From NCBI RefSeq assembly GCF_002860165.1, contig NZ_PGUZ01000024.1:1-59348 (forward strand): DNA of 59,348 nucleotides. Reading direction: 5' to 3'. Below are positions 1-7,879 of the stretch, piece by piece. The translations under genes were made by a program, and so were the position numbers. A model generated the notes under the pieces. That model was not told the origin of the DNA. It was given only the letters and a program-made list of their open reading frames with translations, and searched no databases. The number at the start of each line of letters is the position of its first letter. The first letter of the stretch is position 1. Source of the DNA: Bacillus sp. V3-13 (GTDB taxonomy: Bacteria > Bacillota > Bacilli > Bacillales > Cytobacillaceae).

Positions 1-58
1 TTTTTAAGAGGTATTTACCCATTCTCGTCTAACTCATAACTTTAATTTTGATCGTGTA

Positions 59-307
59 CTAGAGATTCTGATATTTATTAATCCATTGAATAATATCTGG
101 ATCCCAATGTAGATATTCATCTGGTGTATCTTTCAAGTCGACTCCAGATACTATTTGTAAAAATTCCCAAACCACTTCGTCAGATATAGACGGGTCATCA
201 GCCATTACATATTCTGATGCCCAATCTGCGACTTCCTCCCTTGACAATTTCCCCTTTAAGATTAGCTCTAATTTCTCAATTATATCTTTTACTGTAGGTT
301 GTTCCAT
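59..307 (-). CDS. Probable immunity protein of the last WapA cassette (82 aa)
   Basis: Small acidic cytoplasmic protein with no signal peptide or membrane segment. It starts 4 bases after the stop of the orphan WapA toxin tip at 312-1313, the same toxin-then-immunity order seen in every cassette of this array. The start is ATG at 307; AGGAG lies only one base upstream, so the earlier TAGGAG about 12 bases upstream is the likelier ribosome site. I do not recognise the family with certainty. Visible features are an Asp/Glu-rich surface and two Trp-containing segments (EVADWASEY and LHWDPDIIQW). The immunity role is inferred from position; the toxin it would neutralise has an unbroken frame, so this pair may be functional after recombination into wapA. 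Confidence 0.7.
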   Translation of the reverse strand: MEQPTVKDIIEKLELILKGKLSREEVADWASEYVMADDPSISDEVVWEFLQIVSGVDLKDTPDEYLHWDPDIIQWINKYQNL

Positions 308-311
308 ACTC

Positions 312-1313
312 CTACCACGCTCCTACATATTTACCCTTATTATCAAAACGATAATGAACCTTTTTTCCTTCAGTAAATTTTGTATCAGGTCTAACTTGTC
401 TAATACTCCCATTGTGATCCACTGTCTCTTGCCATGTCCTTTTATTTCCCGTTTTAGGATTCCATTCCCTCACAACTCTTCGTCCCGCCATTTCTCCTGG
501 CTTCGTTGCGGGAGTTATGTTGCCATAATAGCGAATCCTGCCATCAGATAATTCTTTAATTCCACCCTTTCCATACTTCTCTGCCTGTTGATAATGAGTT
601 TTTAATTTATTATACTGGGCAGAGCTATGAGCCTGATTACCGGGACCTCTTAACATGCTCCCCACATTATCTCCTGCTACCGGCTGAGTAAATTTCGGAA
701 TCGTACGATACTTAGTCGGGGTACCACCATTTTTTAATTTGTTATTTCGGGTGATCTTAATGGAATTCGCAGCCAATTTGGCAAGCTTCGGTGATTTTGT
801 ACCCACTTTTATGGCTGCTTTTGCTCCCAATGTCACCCCTTTTGCGCCAGGGATAAAATTACTGGCAATACTGACCGCAGCACCGGCTTTTTGATACCAT
901 TTCGATTTCGGGCTCTTTAGGGTTTTGATATCGTCTCCGATGGCAAAATTATACGCTTTTTTCGCTGCCTTTTTGGTTGCTTTCATGCCTTTTTGCAGCC
1001 ATTTTGGTGCATGACCGTCCGGATCGATATTATTAACCGGGTCCCCATCTGCATACAAGTAGCGGTTTAAAGAAGTCGGTTCGTCTTCTTGCCCTTCATA
1101 TTCATCCACAACGATGAATCGTCCTGTCTGCGGATCGTAGTCCCTCCAGCCCATCAGGTACATGCCGCTGTTTTTATCATACATGACACCATATTTTCCT
1201 ACAAACCGGTATGGATTGTTTTTCCGCAGCTTCGAGGTTTTTCGGTTGAAGTCTATTTCTCTTATGATGTTAATAGGCTTTTTTAGTGGTACTACAATCG
1301 TGAAGATAATCAA
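312..1313 (-). CDS. Orphan WapA C-terminal cassette with intact toxin tip (333 aa)
   Basis: This is the C-terminal third of a WapA/RHS protein without a secretion signal. Residues about 17-95 carry the RHS-associated core (NPYRFVGKYG, GWRDYDPQTGRF, LNRYLYADGDPVNNIDPDGH), nearly identical to the core of the full wapA gene. Residues 97-190 are the shared pre-toxin linker (KWLQKGMKATKKAAKKAYNF and following). The last ~110 residues are a unique toxin tip with GRIRYYG, AGRRVVREW and DHNGSIRQVRP motifs, a pattern I associate with RHS/CDI nuclease-type tips but cannot name safely. The only start is a TTG at 1313 without a clear ribosome site, and no signal peptide exists. It is therefore best read as a silent tip that needs recombination into wapA for delivery. 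The frame is intact, unlike most other cassettes here. Confidence 0.8.
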   Translation of the reverse strand: MIIFTIVVPLKKPINIIREIDFNRKTSKLRKNNPYRFVGKYGVMYDKNSGMYLMGWRDYDPQTGRFIVVDEYEGQEDEPTSLNRYLYADGDPVNNIDPDGHAPKWLQKGMKATKKAAKKAYNFAIGDDIKTLKSPKSKWYQKAGAAVSIASNFIPGAKGVTLGAKAAIKVGTKSPKLAKLAANSIKITRNNKLKNGGTPTKYRTIPKFTQPVAGDNVGSMLRGPGNQAHSSAQYNKLKTHYQQAEKYGKGGIKELSDGRIRYYGNITPATKPGEMAGRRVVREWNPKTGNKRTWQETVDHNGSIRQVRPDTKFTEGKKVHYRFDNKGKYVGAW

Positions 1314-1328
1314 AGTAAAAGATTCACT

Positions 1329-1367
1329 ATAAAAAACCCTAAGAGAGAAATCCTCTCCAAAGGTTTA
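1329..1367 (-). terminator. Cassette-end hairpin (imperfect)
   Basis: Imperfect inverted repeat (aaaccctaagagag / cctctccaaaggttt) directly 3' of the immunity gene at 1371, followed on the minus strand by T-rich sequence. It occupies the same position as the AAAACCTTGA hairpins that close other cassettes. Confidence 0.45.
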
Positions 1368-1370
1368 AAG

Positions 1371-1931
1371 TTACATACTCTCTATCTTGTCATCTAATTG
1401 TCTCTCAATGAATTGATCGTCTCCAGAAATTACTAAGCAGTAAGCAACGTCTGAACAAGAAATATATATAGTTTTATTCTGACCTTTTAACAACAACGTA
1501 TTTTCAATCTCTATATAATATAATATTCTCCCAGTAGTATCTTTAACATAATCTTTCTCATAAAAGAACTTTATTTTTTCCTTTACTCCTTCTAAAAAAA
1601 CAGTGTCAAAGAGTTCTACTCCCTCTGGCAAATTGTTCTGAACTTTACCAAATTTAATATTATCTTTATTTATAATTTGTATGACTGGAGCTCCCTCTGT
1701 AATGGACAGACGATAAAGCTCGTTAATTGGGCTCTCATATTCATCTTCTTCCACGCTGATATGGAAAACATCCTTATCATCCTTCAAAAGAAAAATATCA
1801 CTACAACTAACATGATCATTATTCCTTCTGCTGAAGGGTTGTTTTAATAAATAAATTTCAATTTTAGCACCATCATTAAGTTTATTTAAAATTGTTTCCT
1901 TATTTTTTAACGTAGACCTGATTTTTTGCAT
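1371..1931 (-). CDS. Probable immunity protein (about 186 aa)
   Basis: Cytoplasmic protein of unrecognised family placed immediately after the frameshifted toxin tip at 1970-2745. The frame is open from an ATG at 1952, but that ATG has no ribosome site. GAGGGG lies just upstream of a TTG (1940) and of the ATG at 1931, so I chose 1931. The protein mixes acidic strands (KDVFHISVEEDEYESP) with hydrophobic beta-like segments (TIYISCSDVAYCLVISG), a common look for immunity proteins. A hairpin follows the stop codon. The immunity role rests on position only. Its cognate toxin is broken, so it may persist to protect against kin that still deliver that toxin. Confidence 0.6.
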   Translation of the reverse strand: MQKIRSTLKNKETILNKLNDGAKIEIYLLKQPFSRRNNDHVSCSDIFLLKDDKDVFHISVEEDEYESPINELYRLSITEGAPVIQIINKDNIKFGKVQNNLPEGVELFDTVFLEGVKEKIKFFYEKDYVKDTTGRILYYIEIENTLLLKGQNKTIYISCSDVAYCLVISGDDQFIERQLDDKIESM

Positions 1932-1969
1932 TAACCACAACCATCCCCTCATTATATAAAATTCGTTGA

Positions 1970-2745
1970 CTAGTCTCTAAAATGTATATCTTCATATTGA
2001 CCGAATAATTTGTTATCAATATTTGTTTTTCCTTTTTTATACATTCTGATAGAGATACTATTATCGGTAGTAGATCTTCTAACCATCCCATTTTTTTCTG
2101 TTTGTATTACTTTCTTATTTTTTGTGTAATGCCTGAAAATGCTTTTTGCTACGGCTCTGCCACCGTCTATATCAGTATTTATTCTTGTTTTATGCGACTG
2201 CGGATTTTTACCTAAAAGCTTACTAGGCCTTAAACTTATTCCAACATTATCTCCTGCTACCGGCTGAGTAAATTTCGGAATCGTACGATACTTAGTCGGG
2301 GTACCACCATTTTTTAATTTGTTATTTCGAGTGATCTTAATGGAATTCGCAGCCAATTTGGCGAGCTTCGGTGACTTCGTTCCACTTTGATGGCTGCTTT
2401 TGCTCCCAATGTCACCCCTTTTGCTCCAGGGATAAAATTACTGGCAATACTGACCGCAGCACCGGCTTTTTGATACCATTTCGATTTCGGGTTCTTTAGG
2501 GTTTTGATATCGTCTCCGATGGCAAAATTATACGCTTTTTTCGCTGCCTTTTTGGTTGCTTTCATGCCCTTTTGCAGCCATTTTGGCGCGTGTCCGTCCG
2601 GATCGATATTATTAACCGGATCCCCATCGGCATATAAGTAGCGGTTTAGGGAAGTTGGTTCGTCTTCTTGTCCTTCATATTCATCCACGACAATGATCAT
2701 CCTATTTGCAGTTCGTAATCCCTTCAGCCCATCAAATGCTGACAC
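1970..2745 (-). pseudogene. Orphan WapA cassette, frameshifted in the pre-toxin linker
   Basis: The RHS core (VVDEYEGQEDEPTSLNRYLY) and pre-toxin linker match wapA up to AAIKV. There the DNA reads gttccactttg where wapA and another orphan have gttcccactttg, a one-base loss near 2383. Downstream the reading resumes in the other frame (MAANSIKITRNNKLK) and runs into a unique tip of about 85 residues containing GGRAVAKSIFRHYTKNK and GQYEDIHF. The 5' part decays into poorly matching core near 2690-2745, and no signal peptide is present. The tip itself is open from 2356 to 1970 and could be expressed only from an internal Met. The toxin family is not recognised. Confidence 0.8.
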
Positions 2746-2935
2746 CCATATTTCTCGAGATGTCCCTTCTTTCCTTTATAATCGAAAATATTTAACCTTT
2801 CATATTACCGTCGCAATAACAGTTTGTGTGTCCAGCTACTTTCGGTAGTATGTTTTCTTCTTGAGCGTATTTATACAGTAAACATCAAACGTTAATATTT
2901 TTTTGATGAATATCCGCTGTAATTTTTAAAGTAAT

Positions 2936-2971
2936 AAAAAACTTGATAGAGTAAGAATCACTCTATCAAGT
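2936..2971 (-). terminator. Rho-independent terminator
   Basis: Perfect 12-bp stem (acttgatagagt / actctatcaagt, 2941-2971, 7-base loop) followed on the minus strand by a T run. It ends the immunity gene at 3007. The sequence differs from the AAAACCTTGA hairpins of other cassettes. Confidence 0.85.
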
Positions 2972-3006
2972 TTGGCATTTCTTTATAAACTCATAAAAAT
3001 AAACGA

Positions 3007-3660
3007 TTAGGTACTTTGCATCTCAGTCGCTAAAATATTACAGGATTTACATAAATAAAAATAAATAAAAGATTCACCAAAATTAAATGAAAACCCCTCA
3101 TGAACCAATCCTTGCGAGTCGTAATCCTCGGAGCAAATGGTTGCTATATATTCCATCTTCCTGTTACAGTGGCTACATGTCTTTACGATGGTTTGAGTAG
3201 AATATAGTGGACTGCCTAATATCCGACATACATACTCCGTTCCAAACACTGCAAAAGCGGCATCTGAGTCTTCATCACTAGGACAATCAATAGATTTGAG
3301 ATCAACTAACTTCATTTCTGAAAATGGTAAGGGAAATTCAAGTCGATCTTGTTCTTCTGCTATCCAATGCTGCTCGTCAAGTTGTTTAATAATCGATAGA
3401 GACTTATCAATAGGGTCTATTCGAAACTCTTGTGGTTCCCAATATGATGAGCAATTTAGGCATGAAATAAGTGGCAACTTACCCAATGTCTTACTTTTAA
3501 GTTCAAGTAGCCTGTCGTCACGAAGGTCAAATTCAAAAATTTGATGCAATCTTGTATTACAATTTGGACATACAGGCGTATTCCAAGTACTCCCACCAAA
3601 CGTATGTTTATGTTTATCTGATCCCTGTATAACCCTATAACCTTTCTGTGTTTCTATAAT
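3007..3660 (-). CDS. Probable immunity protein with four CxxC pairs (start uncertain)
   Basis: Follows the IS-split toxin tip ending at 3689. The protein holds CPNC, CLNC, CSHC and CKSC pairs, suggesting two zinc-ribbon-like sites. The first ordinary start in frame is a TTG at 3549, but that would delete the CPNC pair. The frame stays open upstream to a stop at 3682-3684 and encodes sequence that looks genuinely coding (TQKGYRVIQG, FGGSTWNTPVCPNC). The ribosome site AAAGGAAG sits at 3667-3674, and the ATG after it is out of frame and closes quickly. So the real 5' end is either a rare ATT at 3660 or has lost a base or start codon. The immunity role is inferred from position. Confidence 0.6.
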   Translation of the reverse strand: MIETQKGYRVIQGSDKHKHTFGGSTWNTPVCPNCNTRLHQIFEFDLRDDRLLELKSKTLGKLPLISCLNCSSYWEPQEFRIDPIDKSLSIIKQLDEQHWIAEEQDRLEFPLPFSEMKLVDLKSIDCPSDEDSDAAFAVFGTEYVCRILGSPLYSTQTIVKTCSHCNRKMEYIATICSEDYDSQGLVHEGFSFNFGESFIYFYLCKSCNILATEMQST

Positions 3661-3800
3661 ACATCTTCCTTTCTCATAGTATTAGTTTTTACTTACGATA
3701 AACTTTTTGTCCATATCTAACTGCTTCCTTTAATCCCTGGTTATATTTTCTTCCAAAATTTCTTTTTACGTCCCATACATCTTTTGCCATTCGTTGTCTA

Positions 3801-4970
3801 TATAGAATGAACTTAAGTTTTTCTTCCTGATTTGGGAAGGATTTTTGTACATCACACGTCGAATAGAGATTTATCATGAATGGGCGGTGATGTATAATGA
3901 CATCCACTATTGACGAATTGCAGGAAGTTGAGAAGAGACTGAAATCAGAAAAAGATCGTCGCATGTATGAACGTTACCAGGCAATTCGCCTGCATCTTTT
4001 GGGAAATACCAATAACAAAATTGCAACCATTCTTAACCGCACAGATAGAACCGTTGGAACCTATATCCGAGCCTATAAAAAAAACGGATTGGAAGGTCTT
4101 TCTATGAAGTTTTCAAGTGGAAAGCCGCCACGGTTAACGGTTGAGCAGCAGGAACAATTGAGACAGACCATTGTTGCCCGACTCCCTCATGAGTGCGGTT
4201 TTCCTGCCAAGTTTAACTGGACGCTAGATATCATCAGGTCGTACATTCTCCGTGAGTTCGGACATGAATACTCCATCCGGGGTGTGTCGAAATTGATGGC
4301 GCGAATGGGTATGAGTTACACAAAGCCCACCTACACCCTAGCTGCAGCTGACGAAGAAAAGCAAAAAGAATTTGTCGAAACCACCTTCCCTGAGGTAAAA
4401 AAAATACGATAATGGCGAAATTGATCACATTTTGTTCGAAGATGAAAGCATGATCCGTGATTACCAGGCGCTACAGTACACATGGTTTGAGAAAGGAAAG
4501 CAAAGAATCATTAAAACTACCGGCAAACATCGTGGCGTAAAACTATTGGCAACCGTTGATTACGTCACTGGTGAAATCGTATGGCAGGAGGAAGAGCAAT
4601 ACACGGCAGAAGAATTCCTTGCCTTCCTTAACAAAGTAACAGAAGCCTATCCGACCGGGAACATTGTCATGATCCTGGACAATGCGAGGATTCACCATGC
4701 AAAAATGCTTGAACCCTTCCTCAAGGAAATGGAAGGAAGACTGAAACTTGTATTTTTGCCACCCTACAGCCCTCAACTGAATATTGTGGAGGGGCTTTGG
4801 AAATGGCTGAAATCCGACGTCATCAACAATGTTTTCTACTATACGGCTGCTGAAATTCGGAAAAACGTCCATACCTTTATGGAAAATATAAATCCTATGA
4901 AAGTCATTGACCGCCTTTGTGTAAGGATGGAGTCAAATGCAATTCAGGAAAATCTTTAATTCAACTTATA
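3801..4970 (+). mobile_element. IS630-family insertion sequence (about 1.17 kb)
   Basis: The ends lie in TATATA at 3799-3804 and 4967-4972, consistent with TA target use. Inward from both ends the sequence is similar in inverted orientation (left tatatagaatgaacttaag, right tatataagttgaattaaag, then TTCCTGA-TTG near each end). The element contains a two-frame DDE transposase on the plus strand, opposite to the host cassette genes, and splits a toxin tip. Exact ends are good to a few bases. Confidence 0.8.
3897..4959 (+). pseudogene. IS630-family transposase in two frames
   Basis: The first frame (3897-4412, 171 aa) holds the N-terminal helix-turn-helix region (NNKIATILNRTDRTVGTYIR) and a winged-helix-like segment. 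The second frame carries the catalytic core: FEDES, LDNARIHHA and IVEGLWKWLK supply the D, D and E. The frames join at a run of eight A at 4397-4404. Reading on in the second frame from the run gives KYDNGEIDHILFEDES, exactly the expected continuity. Loss of one A, or transcriptional or ribosomal slippage on the A8 tract, would restore a ~350-residue transposase. Whether this is programmed slippage or a dead element cannot be told from one copy. Confidence 0.8.
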
Positions 4971-5631
4971 TAGCATTTAAGCCCAGTTCATCATCTTCTC
5001 TAATAGCGGCCTTTCCTCTCCCAGCAAAAATGTCCTTGTTTTCGCATGGTCTTGTTTACTCATTAACACGGCAGATCCATTATCTCTACTAATTCCAATT
5101 CTTTTGTTATAAGTATTTTGGGCAAGATGATGAGCGACTTGATCGGGACCTTTGACTGCGTCAACATCTTTGAATCTACCTCCCTTTTTCGGCCCCCTTA
5201 ACATGCTACCAACATTATCTCCTGCTACCGGCTGAGTAAGTTTCGGAATCGTACGATATTTAGTCGGGGTACCACCATTTTTTAATTTGTTATTTCGGGT
5301 GATCTTAATGGAATTCGCAGCCAATTTGGCGAGCTTCGGTGACTTCGTTCCTACTTTGATGGCTGCCTTTGCCCCCAATGTCACCCCTTTTGCTCCAGGG
5401 ATGAAATTACTGGCAATGCTGACCACAGCACCGGCTTTTTGATACCATTTCGATTTCGGGTTCTTTAGCGTTTTGATATCGTCTCCGATGGCAAAATTAT
5501 ACGCTTTTTTCGCTGCATTTTTCGTTGCTTTCATACTTCCTTCTTTGTTAATTGGATTAGGTTGGCAGACCCATTCAAATTATAACAAAGGAGGTTTATT
5601 TTTTTGTTCAAAGCTTTAAGCTTTTTTGAAC

Positions 5632-5650
5632 CACTGGCCTAGCCAGTGGT
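5632..5650 (-). terminator. Short perfect hairpin
   Basis: CCACTGGC-cta-GCCAGTGG, an 8-bp perfect stem lying 3' of the hairpin closing the immunity gene at 5702. A poly-A/T stretch lies next to it at 5620-5627. Possibly a second terminator before the next cassette. Confidence 0.5.
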
Positions 5651-5667
5651 ATTCGTTTCACAATAAA

Positions 5668-5695
5668 ACCTTGAAAGGCTAATGCCTTCCAAGGC
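5668..5695 (-). terminator. Cassette-end hairpin (AACCTTGA family)
   Basis: Stem aaccttgaaaggc / gccttccaagg just 3' of the immunity gene ending at 5702. It is a member of the repeated hairpin seen at 13437, 9737, 8913 and 7842. Confidence 0.7.
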
Positions 5696-5701
5696 CTAAA
5701 A

Positions 5702-6157
5702 CTAATTTTCTATATTTAGTATTACAATATTACCTGAATTTCCAAAAACTGACGCGTGGTAAAGACCCTCAATAATTTTCGATGGGTTTATAGTTATTTC
5801 AAATAACTTATTATTTTCCTCTTGTTCATATACATAATGAACTAATATTAAAGTCAAATTATCTACTCTTTCATCTTCTGCTATCCCTTGAATACAATTT
5901 GCAAATTCTATAATTGGAACAGGGATATTATCCTTTTCCTTCCATTCTTCAAATTCTCCAATAAACTCATCATTTTTTAATTCTACAAGAGTAGATTTTA
6001 TCCACTTTTTTAAATACTGTCTTTTTTTATATTCAATGTCTCCAATTTGAAAACTAAAATCTAGCTTGTTAAATATCTGAAGAATATTTTCGATGTCCAC
6101 TTTTCCCTTCATATTAAATGTCAAGAACTGGGTACAATCGAAAATCACATAAGCCAT
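5702..6157 (-). CDS. Probable immunity protein (151 aa)
   Basis: Starts at ATG 6157 with GGGAGTGGA upstream, 33 bases after the stop of the broken toxin tip at 6191-6937, and is closed by a repeated hairpin. Cytoplasmic, acidic, with an alternating strand/helix character (MAYVIFDCTQFLTFN, LTLILVHYVYEQEENN, GNIVILNIEN). I do not recognise the family. The tip it follows is of a type with a HVHQP motif. The open, unbroken frame next to a toxin carrying two lesions suggests continued selection for immunity. Confidence 0.65.
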   Translation of the reverse strand: MAYVIFDCTQFLTFNMKGKVDIENILQIFNKLDFSFQIGDIEYKKRQYLKKWIKSTLVELKNDEFIGEFEEWKEKDNIPVPIIEFANCIQGIAEDERVDNLTLILVHYVYEQEENNKLFEITINPSKIIEGLYHASVFGNSGNIVILNIEN

Positions 6158-6190
6158 TCATTCCACTCCCTTTATTCTGCAATCGATTAT

Positions 6191-6937
6191 TCATTTCCTA
6201 TATTTTCCGTTATTCAAATATTGATATAATTGTTTAACATCTCTTTCACCAGGTCTCGTTACTCCACCGTTTTGCGTTTTTGTTCCTTGCCCTCCAAATA
6301 TTTCTCCAGTTTTAGTAACATTCCGTGTAGGCTGATGTACATGTGGTGAAATGTTAGCGTGTGAACTAGCTCCAAATCGTTTAAATTGCCCATCACTATT
6401 AGAACCTCTAGAATTATTATTAAACCTTTTTGATTTAGTATGAAGAGTGGTTTCTTTATTTAAAGATACGTTTTGTTTTACATAGCCATCGAAAATTCTT
6501 TCTCCAGGCTTTGGTCTATACCCTCTGCTGGCTAATCCTTTATCAACTTTTTTCTAAGCAAAAAACTGTAGATCTAATTTTAAATATGATGGATTAGTCT
6601 TCAATTTGTTATTTCGTGTTATCTTAAGTGAGTTCGCAACCACTTTAGCGAGCTTCGGTGACTTCGTTCCCACTTTGATGGCTGCTTTTGCTCCCAATGT
6701 CACCCCTTTTGCTCCAGGGATAAAATTACTGGCAATACTGACCGCAGCACCGGCTTTTTGATACCATTTCGATTTCGGGTTCTTTAGGGTTTTGATATCG
6801 TCTCCGATGGCAAAATTATACGCTTTTTTTCGCTGCCTTTTTGGTTGCTTTCATGCCCTTTTGCAGCCATTTTGGCGCGTGTCCGTCCGGATCGATGTTA
6901 TTAACCGGATCCCCATCGGCATATAAGTAGCGGTTTA
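6191..6937 (-). pseudogene. Orphan WapA cassette with HVHQP-type toxin tip, broken twice
   Basis: Homology to wapA begins abruptly inside LNRYLYADGDPVNN (about 6937) and continues through the pre-toxin linker. Seven T instead of six near 6827-6833 shift the frame. The tip then reads SYLKLDLQFFA, an in-frame TAG (about 6555), then KKVDKGLASRGYRPKPGER, NGQ/GQFKRFGASSHA, PHVHQPTRN and ends DVKQLYQYLNNGKYRK. The LQFF stretch, GYRPKPGER and HVHQP motifs match a tip type I know from other Firmicutes RHS/WapA proteins, of unknown activity. With the stop and frameshift it cannot be made as one protein. Confidence 0.8.
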
Positions 6938-6961
6938 ATAAAACAAAGTTTAAGAAAAAAA

Positions 6962-7004
6962 TATCCCCAATTCAGGATTTTCTAAAAAACTTAAATCGGG
7001 GATA
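6962..7004 (-). terminator. Terminator-like hairpin after HEAT-repeat immunity gene
   Basis: TATCCCC at 6962-6968 pairs with GGGGATA at 6998-7004, with A/T-rich flanks, 22 bases after the stop of the gene at 7027. Confidence 0.55.
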
Positions 7005-7026
7005 AACTCATATCAGATATAAAATA

Positions 7027-7533
7027 TTATGATTCTTTTTCGCTCAAAACGTCTTCAATGAGTTCAATAACCTCGGTATCGTCCTCTCGTTTAAGTGCAC
7101 TTTTTAATATCCCATAAATTTTTCGATCATCAATTTGTGACAATGCAGTGATCGCAGAATATCTAATATCCGGGTCTTGTTCAAATAAAAGAGTTGAGAG
7201 AGGTTCGATTAGTTTTTTATCCGCGAACGACGCTGCTATTTGTGAACTCCAATACCTTACTCCTTTGTGTTGACTCTGCAGTGCAGCTATTAAATGAGGA
7301 ACTACTTCGTTATCTGAATACATTAAGAGCGTATCCTCTATTAGTTGATATATCCCGTAGCCACTGCCATTACCAAATGAGTTTAAAAACAAGGGTATAC
7401 ATGCTGGGTCTGGATGGTTTAAAAAATATTTTCTTACCTGATCATATTGCTTAATATCTTCATCAGATAATGCTTTATCATCAGGCATAGGTTGATGTGC
7501 TTTCAAAAATCTTATCGCTTCTTTAAAGTTCAT
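7027..7533 (-). CDS. HEAT-repeat immunity protein (168 aa)
   Basis: Alpha-helical protein. From about residue 75 it has repeated HEAT-like helix pairs (EVVPHLIAALQSQHKGVRYW, KLIEPLSTLLFEQDPDIRYS, ITALSQIDDRKIYGILKSAL), with the PDIRYSAITAL pattern typical of HEAT/PBS-lyase repeats. Such proteins occur as immunity partners of WapA/RHS tips; here the cassette position supports that role. Its own toxin tip is missing: only a decayed fragment of RHS core (about 7640-7800) lies upstream. Start ATG at 7533. It therefore looks like an orphan immunity gene. Confidence 0.75.
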   Translation of the reverse strand: MNFKEAIRFLKAHQPMPDDKALSDEDIKQYDQVRKYFLNHPDPACIPLFLNSFGNGSGYGIYQLIEDTLLMYSDNEVVPHLIAALQSQHKGVRYWSSQIAASFADKKLIEPLSTLLFEQDPDIRYSAITALSQIDDRKIYGILKSALKREDDTEVIELIEDVLSEKES

Positions 7534-7639
7534 AATTATTTATCAAAACCTCCATTTGCTTTATTTTGACAAATGAGTTCTTTAATTTATGTCGTGTTCA
7601 CCTTTCCCCTATTATATATTTCGTAACAGTCTCTTTCAC

Positions 7640-7805
7640 GATTGTAAAGATTTCATCTTTTGTATCGCGATGGCAATGATAATAGGTATGCCCGACTGTT
7701 ATTGGTACCTGTTTCCATCTTGGGCGTACTCGTAAAGGATCTACAGTTCCGGTGTGCCATTTATTGTTTTTTGTATCGAGACAAGCTGTTCTTGAATTTT
7801 GATTT
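7640..7805 (-). pseudogene. Decayed fragment of WapA RHS core
   Basis: The DNA matches the wapA segment at about 14885-15040 (for example tttgtatcgcgatggcaatgataat and tgcccgactgtt, then the gagacaagctgttct stretch). That segment encodes the NRLSKTVGQTHYHYHRD region. Indels break every frame. It is the remnant of the core that once preceded the HEAT immunity gene. Confidence 0.7.
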
Positions 7806-7841
7806 AGTACTTTTTTCTACCCTTGAGAGCTACATAAAAGA

Positions 7842-7873
7842 AAACCTTGAGAGGCTTTTTGCCAATCAAGGTT
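7842..7873 (-). terminator. Cassette-end hairpin (AACCTTGA family)
   Basis: Stem aaaccttgagaggc / gccaatcaaggtt, abutting the stop of the immunity gene at 7880. Member of the repeated hairpin family. Confidence 0.7.
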
Positions 7874-7879
7874 GGACTA

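Larger units (their letters stand above)
3689..5534 (-). pseudogene. Orphan WapA cassette with HH-motif toxin tip, split by IS630
   Basis: The 5' part (5534 to about 4967) starts at an ATG preceded by AAGGAAG inside the pre-toxin linker (MKATKNAAKKAYNF) and lacks the RHS core. The linker runs to GDNVGSMLRGP, then a tip beginning GGRFKDVDAVKGPDQVAHH. After KTRTF the frame shifts: reading the next frame gives AGRGKAAIREDDELGLNAI, interrupted by the IS630 element. The tip resumes at about 3800-3689 as YRQRMAKDVWDVKRN and ends VYRK. The HH and the downstream DHAKTRT resemble His-Me-finger (HNH/AHH-type) toxin nucleases; this is family-style inference. Both the frameshift and the insertion kill it. 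Confidence 0.8.

Noticed and set aside
1900-2091. 63-codon minus-strand frame over the toxin tip and immunity start
   Set aside because: It is an out-of-frame reading of the tip and start region; no ribosome site and no coding character.
3296-3544. 82-codon plus-strand frame opposite the four-CxxC immunity gene
   Set aside because: Ser-rich translation typical of an antisense reading; the minus strand encodes CxxC pairs.
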